Below, piece after piece: positions 16,872 to 25,247 of a stretch of 64,000 nt of DNA (positions within the stretch are counted from its first letter, which is position 1; each line of letters starts with the position of its first letter). The stretch comes from [Pasteurella] aerogenes. Lineage in GTDB: Bacteria; Pseudomonadota; Gammaproteobacteria; Enterobacterales; Pasteurellaceae. The notes below the pieces were generated by a model, which was given only the letters and a program-made list of their open reading frames with translations, did no database searches and had not been told where the DNA came from. The stretch lies in contig LR134362.1 of assembly GCA_900637275.1 (NCBI GenBank), forward strand, positions 620,001 to 684,000. The letters are read 5' to 3'. The translations under genes were made by a program, and so were the position numbers.

Positions 16872-17312
16872 ATGCCAACAGTAAATCAACGGGCTTTAGT
16901 AGCGTATAGCGCCAAGCAAATGTATGACTTAGTTAATGATTATGAACGTTATTCCGAGTTTGTACCGGGCTGTGTCGCTGGGCGTACATTGACAGTTGAG
17001 GCACAAAGTTTAACTGCCGAATTGGTCATTAGCAAAGCCGGCATCAGCCAAAGATTTACCACTCGTAACCAAATGCAACCTTATCATTCCATCAAAATGC
17101 AATTGGTAGAAGGACCGTTTAAATTTTTACAGGGCGAATGGCGTTTTGAGGAATTAGATGAACAATCCAGTATCATTTCCTTAGATTTATCTTTTGAGTT
17201 TTCTAATCCGGTCATTGCCTTTGCTTTTGGACAAATTTTTACCCATTTAACCGGTAAAATGGTGGATGCCTTTAAACAACGCGCGAAGGAGGTTTATCGT
17301 GGCGCTTATTAA
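16872..17312 (+). CDS. ratA: RatA/Coq10-family START-domain protein
   Basis: A 146-aa polyketide-cyclase/START-like protein with MPTVNQRALVAYSAKQMYDLVNDYERYSEFVPGC, the usual N-terminus of the RatA/COQ10 family. E. coli RatA was reported to block 70S ribosome association; the mitochondrial homologue COQ10 binds ubiquinone and helps respiration. The latter role fits presence in a conserved housekeeping cluster. Its 3' end overlaps ratB by 14 nt. No antitoxin-like evidence beyond the traditional pairing. Confidence 0.88.
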   Translation: MPTVNQRALVAYSAKQMYDLVNDYERYSEFVPGCVAGRTLTVEAQSLTAELVISKAGISQRFTTRNQMQPYHSIKMQLVEGPFKFLQGEWRFEELDEQSSIISLDLSFEFSNPVIAFAFGQIFTHLTGKMVDAFKQRAKEVYRGAY

Positions 17313-17649
17313 TATCGAAATTGCCTATGCCTTGCCACAACGTTATTTTTTGAAAAAAATGGCGGTGGAAGAAGGAACCGTGATCCAAGCGGCAATTCTG
17401 CAATCCGGTATTTTGCAACAATTTACCGAAATTGATTTGCGCGAAAATAAAGTAGGTATTTTCAGCCGACCGGCAAAATTAACCGATCAACTGCGTGATG
17501 GCGATCGAATTGAAATTTACCGCCCATTGCTCGCGGATCCGAAAGAAATTCGTCGAAAACGTGCCGAACAGCAACAAAAAGAAGCACAATTGAAAAAAGA
17601 GACGGAAAAAGCCTTGAAAAAACAACAGAAGGAGCAAGCCGATGACTAA
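17299..17649 (+). CDS. ratB: RnfH/RatB-family ubiquitin-like protein
   Basis: A 116-aa protein whose core (ALINIEIAYALPQRYFLKKMAVEEGTVIQAAILQSGIL, then DQLRDGDRIEIYRPLLADPKEIRRKRAEQ) is the UPF0125/RnfH beta-grasp domain. The start is GTG at 17299, preceded by AAGGAGG inside the end of ratA; the longer open frame from 17266 is not family-like. The last ~25 residues are a Lys/Gln/Glu-rich tail. It overlaps roxA by 8 nt, so ratA-ratB-roxA-xseA look translationally coupled. Function is unclear. Confidence 0.85.
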   Translation: MALINIEIAYALPQRYFLKKMAVEEGTVIQAAILQSGILQQFTEIDLRENKVGIFSRPAKLTDQLRDGDRIEIYRPLLADPKEIRRKRAEQQQKEAQLKKETEKALKKQQKEQADD

Positions 17650-18841
17650 GTTTTGTTTACCCGAACATATCAGCGCCGAGGTATTTTTGCGTGAATATTG
17701 GCAAAAAAAGCCCTTGTTAATTCGTAATGGGTTGCCACAAATTGTCGGGCAATTTGAGCCGGCGGATATTATTGAACTCGCACAAAATGAAGATGCGACG
17801 GCACGCTTGGTGAAACAATATTCGGACGAAGATTGGCAACTTAAACGCAGTCCATTAAGCGAAGCGGATTTTGTCGATTTGCCAGAAAAATGGTCAGTAT
17901 TGGTGCAAAATTTAGAGCAATGGTCGGTTGAATTGGGACAACTATGGTCTCAATTTGGATTTATTCCGCAATGGCAACGCGATGATATTATGGTGTCATA
18001 CGCGCCGAAAGGCGGCTCTGTGGGTAAACATTATGATGAATATGATGTTTTTTTGGTGCAAGGCTACGGACATCGACGTTGGCAGTTGGGGAAATGGTGT
18101 GATCCGAGTACCGCCTTTAAACCTAATCAGCCGATCCGCATTTTTGATGATATGGGGGATTTGATTTTTGATGAGGTGATGGCGCCCGGCGATATTTTGT
18201 ATGTGCCATCCCGTCTGTCGCATTATGGCGTGGCGCAAGATGATTGTTTGACCTTTTCTTTTGGTTTGCGTTACCCGAATTTAAGCGATTTATTGGAAAA
18301 AGTACAAAAAGGTTTTTGCCACCAAAATCCGGACATCGATTTAACCGAATTTACTTTGCCGCTGCGCTTGCGCCCGGATGTGCAAGCCTGTGGTAAATTA
18401 GATCGTGCTATGGTGCAACAAATGAAAGTGCAATTGTTGGAAAAACTAGCTACGTCGCCAGACTTTGATCGTTTATTTGAACAAGCGGTCGCCGCTGCGG
18501 CAAGTACCCGACGTTACGACATTTTACCGACCGAAGATATGATGGATTTGGACGAAGTGCGGTCAATTTTAGCCGAAGAAAATGGGCAATTGACGCAAGA
18601 TAATAATTGCAAATTGTTGTATTTAGAAAATCCATTACAAATTTATGCCAACGGTGAATGGTTGGATGAATTAACTCCATTAGAAAGTCAATTATTAAAA
18701 CGTTTGGCAGATGGCGAAAGCGTGGTTTACGCCGATTTATTAGCATTAACGGAACAAAGCGATGATCAGGATACTGCTTTAGACTTGTTGCTTGATAGTA
18801 TTTGCAATTGGATTGATGATGGTTGGGTATTATTGGATTAA
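17642..18841 (+). CDS. roxA: Ribosomal protein uL16 3-hydroxylase (RoxA/YcfD family)
   Basis: A 399-aa cupin/JmjC-type 2-oxoglutarate and Fe(II) dioxygenase. The metal triad is visible as HYD in GGSVGKHYDEYDVFLVQG and the later His in SRLSHYGVAQ. E. coli YcfD hydroxylates an arginine of ribosomal protein L16. The N-terminus (FLREYWQKKPLLIRNGLP) is the family signature, and a winged-helix-like C-terminal domain follows. It is about 25 residues longer than the E. coli protein. Its stop codon overlaps the xseA start (TAATG). Confidence 0.9.
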   Translation: MTKFCLPEHISAEVFLREYWQKKPLLIRNGLPQIVGQFEPADIIELAQNEDATARLVKQYSDEDWQLKRSPLSEADFVDLPEKWSVLVQNLEQWSVELGQLWSQFGFIPQWQRDDIMVSYAPKGGSVGKHYDEYDVFLVQGYGHRRWQLGKWCDPSTAFKPNQPIRIFDDMGDLIFDEVMAPGDILYVPSRLSHYGVAQDDCLTFSFGLRYPNLSDLLEKVQKGFCHQNPDIDLTEFTLPLRLRPDVQACGKLDRAMVQQMKVQLLEKLATSPDFDRLFEQAVAAAASTRRYDILPTEDMMDLDEVRSILAEENGQLTQDNNCKLLYLENPLQIYANGEWLDELTPLESQLLKRLADGESVVYADLLALTEQSDDQDTALDLLLDSICNWIDDGWVLLD

Positions 18842-20178
18842 TGATGAACGATAAGATTTATTCCGTTTCCCAGCTAAACGCTTCCGTACGTCAATTATTG
18901 GAAGGGCAGTTGGGCGTAGTGTGGTTAACCGGTGAAATTTCCAATTTAACCCAACCGGTGTCCGGGCATTGGTATTTGACCTTAAAAGACGAAAATGCAC
19001 AGGTGCGTTGCGCCATGTTTCGCATGAAAAATATGCGAGTTGGGTTTAAGCCGCAAAATGGCATACAAATTTTGGTGCGAGCGTCGGTGAGTCTGTATGA
19101 ACCGCGCGGCGATTATCAATTAATTATTGAAACCATGCATCCTGCCGGCGAAGGTTTGTTGCAACAACAATTTGAGCAGCTCAAAATGAAACTGGCGGCG
19201 GAGGGGTTATTTGCGCAAAATCTGAAAAAAAATCTACCGCACTTTTGTAAAGCAGTGGGAATTATTACATCCAAAACCGGTGCGGCGTTGCAAGATATTT
19301 TGCGCATTTTACAACGCCGCGATCCGAGTTTAAAGATAGTGATCTATCCAACTGCGGTGCAAGGTAATGAAGCCGCGGTGGAGATTGCACAGATGATTGC
19401 CATTGCTAATGCGCGCAAGGAAGTGGATGTCTTAATTGTCGGGCGCGGCGGCGGTTCGTTGGAGGATTTGTGGTGTTTTAACGAGGAAGTGGTGGCGCGT
19501 GCTATTTTTGCTTCCCATTTGCCGATTATCAGTGCGGTAGGGCATGAAACCGATGTGACTATTGCTGATTTTGTTGCTGATTTGCGCGCATCGACCCCAT
19601 CTGCCGCGGCGGAATTGGTTAGCCGTAATCAACAAGAATTGATACAACAATTGCAGCACCGTCAACAACTCCTTGAAATGGCGATGGATCGGTTGTTTAA
19701 CCAAAAAATGCAACAGTTGCAGCGTTTGCGTTTACGCTTACAGCAACAACATCCGCAAGCCCGTTTGCGCGCGCAATGTCATTTATTAGCGCAATTGCAG
19801 CAACGTTTGCATTGGTCGATTGTGCGTTACAGCGAAAAAAATCAGCAAAAATTGACCGCACTTTCGCAGCGTTTGATGCGTAATCCGCTGCCTTATCGGT
19901 TGCATCAACAGCGACAATATGTACAGCAATTGTGTGCTAAATTGAATTTTTGCCTCAATCAACATTTACAAATGCGACAACATCACTTAGCGCATTTGTG
20001 TGGTAAATTAGATAGTTTAAGCCCGCTCAAAGTCTTGTCGCGGGGATATTCGATTGCAGAAAATCCGCAAGGCGAAGCGGTGCGCCAATTGGCGCAAGTG
20101 AACATTGGTGAATTGCTGACCACGCGGGTGGAAGACGGTTGTATTATTAGCCGAATTGAGAAAAAAGAAAAAAAGTAA
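18841..20178 (+). CDS. xseA: Exodeoxyribonuclease VII large subunit
   Basis: A 445-aa subunit of the single-strand-specific nuclease ExoVII. The N-terminal OB fold (WLTGEISNLTQPVSGHWYLTLKDENAQVRCAMF) is followed by the catalytic domain (KAVGIITSKTGAALQDIL, VGRGGGSLEDLWCFNEE, SAVGHETDVTIADFVADLRASTPSAAAE), then a long Gln-rich coiled coil (~270-400) and the C-terminal LSRGYSI domain. The start was chosen at the ATG overlapping the roxA stop; ATG 18844 is equally possible. The small subunit xseB is not in the window. Confidence 0.95.
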   Translation: MMNDKIYSVSQLNASVRQLLEGQLGVVWLTGEISNLTQPVSGHWYLTLKDENAQVRCAMFRMKNMRVGFKPQNGIQILVRASVSLYEPRGDYQLIIETMHPAGEGLLQQQFEQLKMKLAAEGLFAQNLKKNLPHFCKAVGIITSKTGAALQDILRILQRRDPSLKIVIYPTAVQGNEAAVEIAQMIAIANARKEVDVLIVGRGGGSLEDLWCFNEEVVARAIFASHLPIISAVGHETDVTIADFVADLRASTPSAAAELVSRNQQELIQQLQHRQQLLEMAMDRLFNQKMQQLQRLRLRLQQQHPQARLRAQCHLLAQLQQRLHWSIVRYSEKNQQKLTALSQRLMRNPLPYRLHQQRQYVQQLCAKLNFCLNQHLQMRQHHLAHLCGKLDSLSPLKVLSRGYSIAENPQGEAVRQLAQVNIGELLTTRVEDGCIISRIEKKEKK

Positions 20179-20310
20179 GCCAAAATTGACCGCACTTTGT
20201 TTTGGTGTGGTTAATTATTAACTTATGGTAAAAGATTTATTTCTTATGAGTAGATTGTTGCACTTTTTTATTCTTCTTATAATACAAAGTGTTAATACAG
20301 GAGACGTTAT

Positions 20311-20817
20311 ATGAAAAAACAAATTGTGAAGAAAATCTTACCCGTTATTGCTTTATTTTCAGTCGCCGCTTGTAGCAGCCAAACTTCCACGCAAAACGCT
20401 AGCGCGTTAAATCAACCGGCAGCAAAACAAGCAGTGGAACAAGTGATGCAACGTTATCAACAAGCGATGCGTAATGCCGATCTTAATGGGATTGCATCCA
20501 CCTTGGATGACAATGCGGTGATCACATTTCAAGGCAAATTAACCACCCGTGGCAAAGCAGATATTTTAAAAGGTTATCAAGCGACATTTAACGCCATGGA
20601 TTTCTCCAATATTGAATATTTAATTGATGAGATTAATGTGGATCAGCATTTAGCGGTGGTCAGTACTTATCATGAAGTGGGTTCTTTTGTGACTAACAAA
20701 AAATCCCATAAGAAAATTTTGGATCATAACCGTGAATTATTTGTGTTGAAAAACGAAAACGGTCAATGGTTAATTTCACGTTATATGTATAACCAAACTC
20801 CAGAACAAGCAAAATAA
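20311..20817 (+). CDS. SnoaL/NTF2-like lipoprotein of unknown function
   Basis: A 168-aa protein with a lipoprotein signal peptide (KKILPVIALFSVAAC, lipid-modified Cys at residue 21) and, from residue 40, an NTF2/SnoaL-type cone fold (VMQRYQQAMRNADLNGIASTLDDNAVITFQGK ... ANGQWLISRYMY-like end). Such folds bind small ligands or act as enzymes; no catalytic set is evident. It has its own terminator, shared with the convergent smpB. Confidence 0.75.
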   Translation: MKKQIVKKILPVIALFSVAACSSQTSTQNASALNQPAAKQAVEQVMQRYQQAMRNADLNGIASTLDDNAVITFQGKLTTRGKADILKGYQATFNAMDFSNIEYLIDEINVDQHLAVVSTYHEVGSFVTNKKSHKKILDHNRELFVLKNENGQWLISRYMYNQTPEQAK

Positions 20818-20824
20818 TGAATGT

Positions 20825-20854
20825 AAATAAAGGACGTTTGAGCGTCCTTTATTT
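20825..20854. terminator. Bidirectional terminator between the SnoaL lipoprotein gene and smpB
   Basis: AAATAAAGGACG and CGTCCTTTATTT form a perfect 12-bp stem with a 6-nt loop between convergent genes. Confidence 0.88.
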
Positions 20855-20859
20855 TGAGC

Positions 20860-21342
20860 TTAACCGCGTGCGGCGTTTTTCATAATGCGATCTTTGGTCA
20901 ATTTCCATTCGCGATCTTTAATATCTTCCCGCTTATCGTGCAATTTTTTCCCTTTTGCCAAACCAATTTTCACTTTTGCCCAAGGTCCTTTCCAATAAAG
21001 TGCGAGAGCGACGATGGTAAATCCGTCGCGATTGGCTTTGCCGAATAAGGAACTTAGTTCTTTTTGATTAAGCAACAGTTTACGTGTGCGGGTTGGATCG
21101 CACACAATGTGCGTGGATGCAACGCTTAACGGTTGAATAGTGGCACCGAATAAATAGGCTTCACCTTGGTTAAAAATAATATAACTATCACTGATATTGG
21201 CTTTGCCGGCGCGCATGGATTTTACTTCCCAGCCTTGTAAGGATAGTCCGGCTTCGATTTCTTCTTCGATAAAATATTCATGTCTGGCGCGTTTGTTTAA
21301 GGCGATAGTATTGGACGCCGGTTTGGCTTTTTTCTTTGTCAT
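20860..21342 (-). CDS. smpB: SsrA-binding protein SmpB
   Basis: A 160-aa basic protein with the SmpB signatures NKRARHEYFIEEEIEAGLSLQGWEVKSMRAGKANISDSYI and GLAKGKKLHDKREDIKDREW. It delivers tmRNA to stalled ribosomes for trans-translation. The C-terminal tail (DRIMKNAARG) that probes the decoding channel is present. The ssrA tmRNA gene itself was not found in the window. Confidence 0.97.
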   Translation of the reverse strand: MTKKKAKPASNTIALNKRARHEYFIEEEIEAGLSLQGWEVKSMRAGKANISDSYIIFNQGEAYLFGATIQPLSVASTHIVCDPTRTRKLLLNQKELSSLFGKANRDGFTIVALALYWKGPWAKVKIGLAKGKKLHDKREDIKDREWKLTKDRIMKNAARG

Positions 21343-21484
21343 AATAATGGATTACCGTTACGGAAATTTCGCTAAAATAATAGGCGCCATTCTACCGAAT
21401 ATTGCGGCGGATAGCAAAAAACCTTGCATTGCCGAATATTCTTGATAACAATATCGGCATTTGTTAAGCATGGGCGAAATAACG

Positions 21485-22957
21485 ATGAAATATAAAAATT
21501 TACGTGATTTTATCGCGTTGTTAGAAGAACGCGGGGAACTCAAGCGGATTAGCCAAGAAATTGATCCTTATTTAGAAATGACGGAAATTTCCGACCGCAC
21601 TTTGCGTGCGGGTGGACCGGCATTATTGTTTGAAAATCCGAAAGGATTTGATATGCCGGTGTTGTGCAATTTATTCGGCACGCCAAAACGAGTGGCAATG
21701 GGAATGGGGCAAGAAGACGTTAGTGCATTGCGCGATGTAGGCAAATTGTTGGCATTTTTAAAAGAGCCGGAACCACCAAAAGGCTTTAAAGATTTGTGGT
21801 CCACTTTGCCGCAATATAAACAAGTGCTAAATATGCCGACTAAAGTGCTGTCGAAAGCTGATTGCCAGCAACAAGTTTTGTCTGGCGATGAGGTGGATTT
21901 GTACAAATTGCCGATTATGCAATGTTGGAAGGATGACGTTGCTCCATTGGTAACTTGGGGATTGACGATCACCAAAGGTCCGCATAAAAAGCGGCAAAAT
22001 TTAGGGATCTATCGTCAACAATTGATCGGCAAAAATAAATTAATTATGCGCTGGTTATCTCATCGTGGTGGAGCCTTGGATTTTCAAGATTGGAAACAAA
22101 CCAATCCGGGACAACCGTTTCCTGTGTCAGTGGCATTAGGCGCGGATCCTGCGACTATTTTAGGCGCGGTGACGCCGGTGCCGGATAGCTTGTCGGAATA
22201 TGCCTTTGCTGGATTATTGCGCGGCAATAAAACGGAGGTGGTGAAATCCGTAAGCAATGAGTTGGAAGTGCCGGCGAGTGCGGAAATTGTGTTGGAAGGT
22301 TATATCGATCCGCAAGAAACCGCGTTAGAAGGGCCTTATGGTGATCATACCGGTTATTATAACGAACAGGATTATTTTCCGGTGTTTACCGTTACGCACA
22401 TTACTATGCGTCGAGATCCGATTTATCATTCCACCTACACCGGACGTCCGCCCGATGAACCGGCGGTATTGGGCGAGGCATTAAATGAGGTGTTTATTCC
22501 GATTTTGCAAAAACAATTTCCGGAAATTGTAGATTTTTATCTTCCACCGGAAGGCTGTTCTTATCGGCTTGCTATTGTCACCATGAAAAAGCAATATGCA
22601 GGTCATGCAAAGCGCGTGATGATGGGAGTTTGGTCATTTTTACGCCAATTTATGTACACCAAATTTGTGATTGTGTGTGATGATGACGTCAATGCGCGCG
22701 ATTGGAAAGACGTGATTTGGGCGATTACTACCCGTTGTGATCCGGCACGTGATACCACGTTGGTGGAAAATACGCCGATTGATTATTTGGATTTTGCCTC
22801 GCCAGTGGCGGGCTTAGGATCAAAAATGGGAATTGATGCGACGAATAAATGGGCGGGAGAAACGCAGCGGGAATGGGGCGTGCCGATTACTAAAGATCCG
22901 ACGGTCACGAAAAAAATCGACGAAATTTGGGACAGTTTAGGAATTTTTTCCTCTTAA
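21485..22957 (+). CDS. ubiD: UbiD, prenylated-FMN-dependent 4-hydroxy-3-polyprenylbenzoate decarboxylase
   Basis: A 490-aa enzyme of ubiquinone synthesis. Family segments include NLRDFIALLEERGELKRI at the N-terminus, RQNLGIYRQQLIGKNKLIMRW, the catalytic E-x-x-x-E region around VLEGYIDPQETALEGPYGDHTGYYNE, and TRCDPARDTTLVENTPIDYLDFASP near the end. The start at 21485 matches the family N-terminus; an in-frame upstream ATG at 21461 lacks support. Single gene, length as in E. coli. Confidence 0.95.
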   Translation: MKYKNLRDFIALLEERGELKRISQEIDPYLEMTEISDRTLRAGGPALLFENPKGFDMPVLCNLFGTPKRVAMGMGQEDVSALRDVGKLLAFLKEPEPPKGFKDLWSTLPQYKQVLNMPTKVLSKADCQQQVLSGDEVDLYKLPIMQCWKDDVAPLVTWGLTITKGPHKKRQNLGIYRQQLIGKNKLIMRWLSHRGGALDFQDWKQTNPGQPFPVSVALGADPATILGAVTPVPDSLSEYAFAGLLRGNKTEVVKSVSNELEVPASAEIVLEGYIDPQETALEGPYGDHTGYYNEQDYFPVFTVTHITMRRDPIYHSTYTGRPPDEPAVLGEALNEVFIPILQKQFPEIVDFYLPPEGCSYRLAIVTMKKQYAGHAKRVMMGVWSFLRQFMYTKFVIVCDDDVNARDWKDVIWAITTRCDPARDTTLVENTPIDYLDFASPVAGLGSKMGIDATNKWAGETQREWGVPITKDPTVTKKIDEIWDSLGIFSS

Positions 22958-23031
22958 TTTTGTCCAACCCGTTGGCAATTTGCCAGAGGATTTTTAGTAA
23001 GGAAAATGGATATAAAAGGAAAGCAAAATAA

Positions 23032-23211
23032 ATGGTTGTACGTTTGTTATTCGTTGGGTTAAGTATTTTCGGGCTAAGCGCCTGTATTGTGACTTCGGCG
23101 GTTGGACTAGCGGTGGACGCGGTCGCCACTGCCGGTTCAGTTGCGGTGAAAACCACGGGCGCAGTGGCGGATGCGGTGATTCCTGATGGAGATGATGATG
23201 AGGATGAATAA
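23032..23211 (+). CDS. Small lipoprotein (59 aa, NF038104-like)
   Basis: A short gene encoding a lipoprotein signal (LLFVGLSIFGLSAC, Cys at 18), an Ala/Val-rich body (VGLAVDAVATAGSVAVKTTGAVADAVIPDG) and an acidic tail DDDEDE. The pattern of a Cys followed by alternating small hydrophobic residues ending in DAVIPD resembles, from memory, a family of tiny Pasteurellaceae/Moraxellaceae lipoproteins. A weak ribosome site (AAAAGGAAAG) precedes it. A hairpin of uptake-signal type follows. Function unknown. Confidence 0.7.
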   Translation: MVVRLLFVGLSIFGLSACIVTSAVGLAVDAVATAGSVAVKTTGAVADAVIPDGDDDEDE

Positions 23212-23298
23212 CGCAAAACAGAGATAAAAAAGACCGCACTTTTCAGATCATTGAATTAAGGAAAAGGGCGGTCATTTTTTTGTGTGTTTTAAGCGAAA

Positions 23299-23850
23299 TT
23301 ATTTTGTTTCTAATTCCAAGCGACCTTGTTCGACTTTGATGCCTTTGGCGAATTTTTTGATGAGCACATCGCGTGCTTTGCTGTCGTCTAAGGTGTAAAT
23401 CGGCATATTGTTTAATAAGGCGGAAAGGTTGTTATTTAAAAATGGCATGATAGTTTGCAATTCTTGTTCATATTTTCCATCGACACTTGACCAGTTTAAA
23501 ATCCGAATATCACGTAAGTAAACTTCGCCTTTTTCAGAGGAATAATACGGAATGGTATCCATGGTTAAATTTAATTTGGCAGGAAAGCGTTTTCCTTGCA
23601 ATTCAAATAAACCGTCCAATAATCCGTTCACTTCTACACGTTTTTCCGCAGTTTGTCCGATTTTGGTGGATAAGTTTTGCACTTGATAGCTTAAGCCGAA
23701 AAGTCCGGGCAAGCCAAATTGTCCTTCGATGTTTTGCTGTTTTTCCAATTGGTGATTAATGTCTTCCTCGGAAACGGAAAAGGGCGCAGCATAAAGGGAT
23801 GAAACGGAAAAGAAAAGTAAAAATGAGAATAAAATATGAGAAAAGCGCAT
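23299..23850 (-). CDS. DUF1439 (YceB-like) exported protein
   Basis: A 183-aa protein with an N-terminal signal peptide (FSHILFSFLLFFSVSSLYAA, likely cleavage after residue 21). The mature part begins FSVSEEDINHQLEKQ and contains the amphipathic beta-strand pattern of DUF1439/YceB proteins (LNLTMDTIPYYSSEKGEVYLRDIRI; TIMPFLNNNLSALLNNMPIYTL), a fold related to lipid-binding TULIP domains. Unlike E. coli YceB it has no lipobox Cys, so it is probably soluble in the periplasm. Function unknown. Confidence 0.78.
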   Translation of the reverse strand: MRFSHILFSFLLFFSVSSLYAAPFSVSEEDINHQLEKQQNIEGQFGLPGLFGLSYQVQNLSTKIGQTAEKRVEVNGLLDGLFELQGKRFPAKLNLTMDTIPYYSSEKGEVYLRDIRILNWSSVDGKYEQELQTIMPFLNNNLSALLNNMPIYTLDDSKARDVLIKKFAKGIKVEQGRLELETK

Positions 23851-24027
23851 TGGATTTCCTTGATATTAGTTTTAAATTGCGAGAAAAGACGTTAGAATAC
23901 GCCGCCTAAAATAAGGGATATTTTCCCATTACTATAGATAAAGTGCGGTCGATTTTAAGGTAATTTTGGGGAATGTCAATTTTAAAAATGAACAAAATTT
24001 CAACCGCACTTTGATGAGATAATAACA

Positions 24028-24774
24028 ATGATAAATTTCGATTCAATTGCCTTTAAACAAATGGTGGATGCTCAGTTAGCGGCTAATCAAAATAAGCGGA
24101 TATTTCGTTTTGAATATCAAGGGGAGTTTTTTTGGGTAAAGCAACCGGAAAAATTGCACGGGATTTGGCATTTATTAAAACCGCATCCGAAAAAAGCCTT
24201 TGCCGAAGAAATTGCGATTTTGAAAGCGTTTATGCAAATCAATGCGCCAGTGCCTAACTTGGTTGCAAGTGGTGAGGATTTTTTGGTTTTGGAAGATGCC
24301 GGCGTGACCATTGCGCATTGGTTAGAGGATAAGACGGTTTCTGAGGCGCAGAAAATGCAAATATTGCAAGATGGTGTGCAGGCGTTAATTGATTTACATC
24401 GGCGCGGTTTGGTTCATGGACGACCGGCGTTGCGCGATATGACGTGGAAAGCGGGCAAGGTGTTGTTTATTGATTTCGAGTCACATTCCAACAGCCAAAA
24501 TTTATTATGGAAACAGGTGCGAGATGGGTTGATTTTTATTCATAGTCTTGGGCGATCAAAGGTGTTGAGCGATAAGCAAATGCGCGCGGCAGTTGATTAT
24601 TATGCAAAGCATTGTGATGCTGAAATTTGGCAAAATACTGTTAATTTTGTTGTAAAATGGCGTTGGCTTTATCGCTTTTTATTTATTTTTAAACCTATTG
24701 CGAAAATGGATTTAATTGCCATTTATCGCGTTTTTGAACATATATTGCCTGATTTGAGAAAAAAACTTTCTTAG
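24028..24774 (+). CDS. Protein-kinase-like fold protein (LPS/RIO-kinase-like)
   Basis: A 248-aa protein arranged like a small kinase: a Lys in the early strand region (FFWVKQPEK), EEIAILKAF as the C-helix with its Glu, hinge LVLEDAG, a catalytic-loop-like HRRGLVHGRPALRDMTW, and FIDFESH in the place of DFG. The loop reads HGRP rather than the usual HGD, with Asp five residues after the Arg; this variant recurs in a family of bacterial putative LPS kinases. A hydrophobic/aromatic stretch near the end (VKWRWLYRFLFIFKPIA) may touch the membrane. Substrate unknown. Confidence 0.65.
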   Translation: MINFDSIAFKQMVDAQLAANQNKRIFRFEYQGEFFWVKQPEKLHGIWHLLKPHPKKAFAEEIAILKAFMQINAPVPNLVASGEDFLVLEDAGVTIAHWLEDKTVSEAQKMQILQDGVQALIDLHRRGLVHGRPALRDMTWKAGKVLFIDFESHSNSQNLLWKQVRDGLIFIHSLGRSKVLSDKQMRAAVDYYAKHCDAEIWQNTVNFVVKWRWLYRFLFIFKPIAKMDLIAIYRVFEHILPDLRKKLS

Positions 24775-24801
24775 GCAATAGATAACATTTAAGGAACCGT
24801 T

Positions 24802-24939
24802 ATGAAAAAATATGTATTGTTAATTGCTGCTGTGATTTTAGTGGCTGGTTGTGCCGGCGTTGGGGGCAGTGTTGGTGCTGGTGGCGGCAGTAATGGCGTT
24901 GGACTTGGCTTTGGATTAGGAACAGGTATTCGTTTTTAA
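24802..24939 (+). CDS. Tiny Gly-rich lipoprotein (45 aa)
   Basis: ATG at 24802 preceded by AAGGA. The product has a clear lipoprotein signal (YVLLIAAVILVAGC, Cys at 17) and a mature part of 29 residues that is almost entirely Gly, Ser, Val, Leu and Ala (GVGGSVGAGGGSNGVGLGFG), ending in RF. It lies 24 nt after the kinase-like gene and may be co-transcribed. No known family is recognised; it could be an envelope filler or stress lipoprotein. Confidence 0.65.
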   Translation: MKKYVLLIAAVILVAGCAGVGGSVGAGGGSNGVGLGFGLGTGIRF

Positions 24940-25004
24940 TTGTTGTTTTGGGTGTAAAGTGCGGTCATTTTTGATGAAGTTTTTAACAATAATGAAATAA
25001 AAAC

Positions 25005-25032
25005 TTGCTATTTTTTTTGTAAAGCGTATAAT
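25005..25032 (+). promoter_or_regulatory. Promoter of the initiator tRNA and translation operon
   Basis: -35 TTGCTA (25005-25010), 16-bp spacer, -10 TATAAT (25027-25032), then a GC-containing discriminator (CTCGGC), as expected for a growth-rate-controlled stable-RNA promoter. Confidence 0.8.
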
Positions 25033-25048
25033 CTCGGCATATTTCGGA

Positions 25049-25125
25049 CGCGGGGTGGAGCAGCTTGGTAGCTCGTCGGGCTCATAACCCGAAGGCCGTC
25101 GGTTCAAATCCGGCCCCCGCAACCA
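25049..25125 (+). tRNA. metY: Initiator tRNA-fMet (CAT)
   Basis: A 77-nt tRNA with encoded CCA. The first base C opposite A at the acceptor end is the unpaired C1-A72 of initiators. The anticodon stem carries three G-C pairs (GGG CTCATAA CCC), also initiator-specific, and the anticodon is CAT. The position just before rimP-nusA-infB is the same as metY in E. coli. Confidence 0.97.
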
Positions 25126-25148
25126 CTTTACAAACAAGTTCAGTAAAG

Positions 25149-25172
25149 AACCCCAATTTTGGGGTTTTTTTA
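25149..25172 (+). terminator. Terminator/attenuator between tRNA-fMet and rimP
   Basis: AACCCCAA-TT-TTGGGGTT stem followed by TTTTT. It would end most transcripts after the tRNA, with read-through into rimP. Confidence 0.85.
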
Positions 25173-25247
25173 TACGAGCAATTTAGATGTAGAACTGGGC
25201 TGATTGCCCTTTTTTTGTGTCTTAATTTTGAGTTTTAGGAGGTTGTT

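Noticed and set aside
16872..17649. ratA-ratB as a true toxin-antitoxin module
   Set aside because: Both belong to widely conserved housekeeping families (COQ10-like and RnfH-like) in a translationally coupled cluster with roxA and xseA; nothing in the sequence indicates a plasmid-type addiction system.
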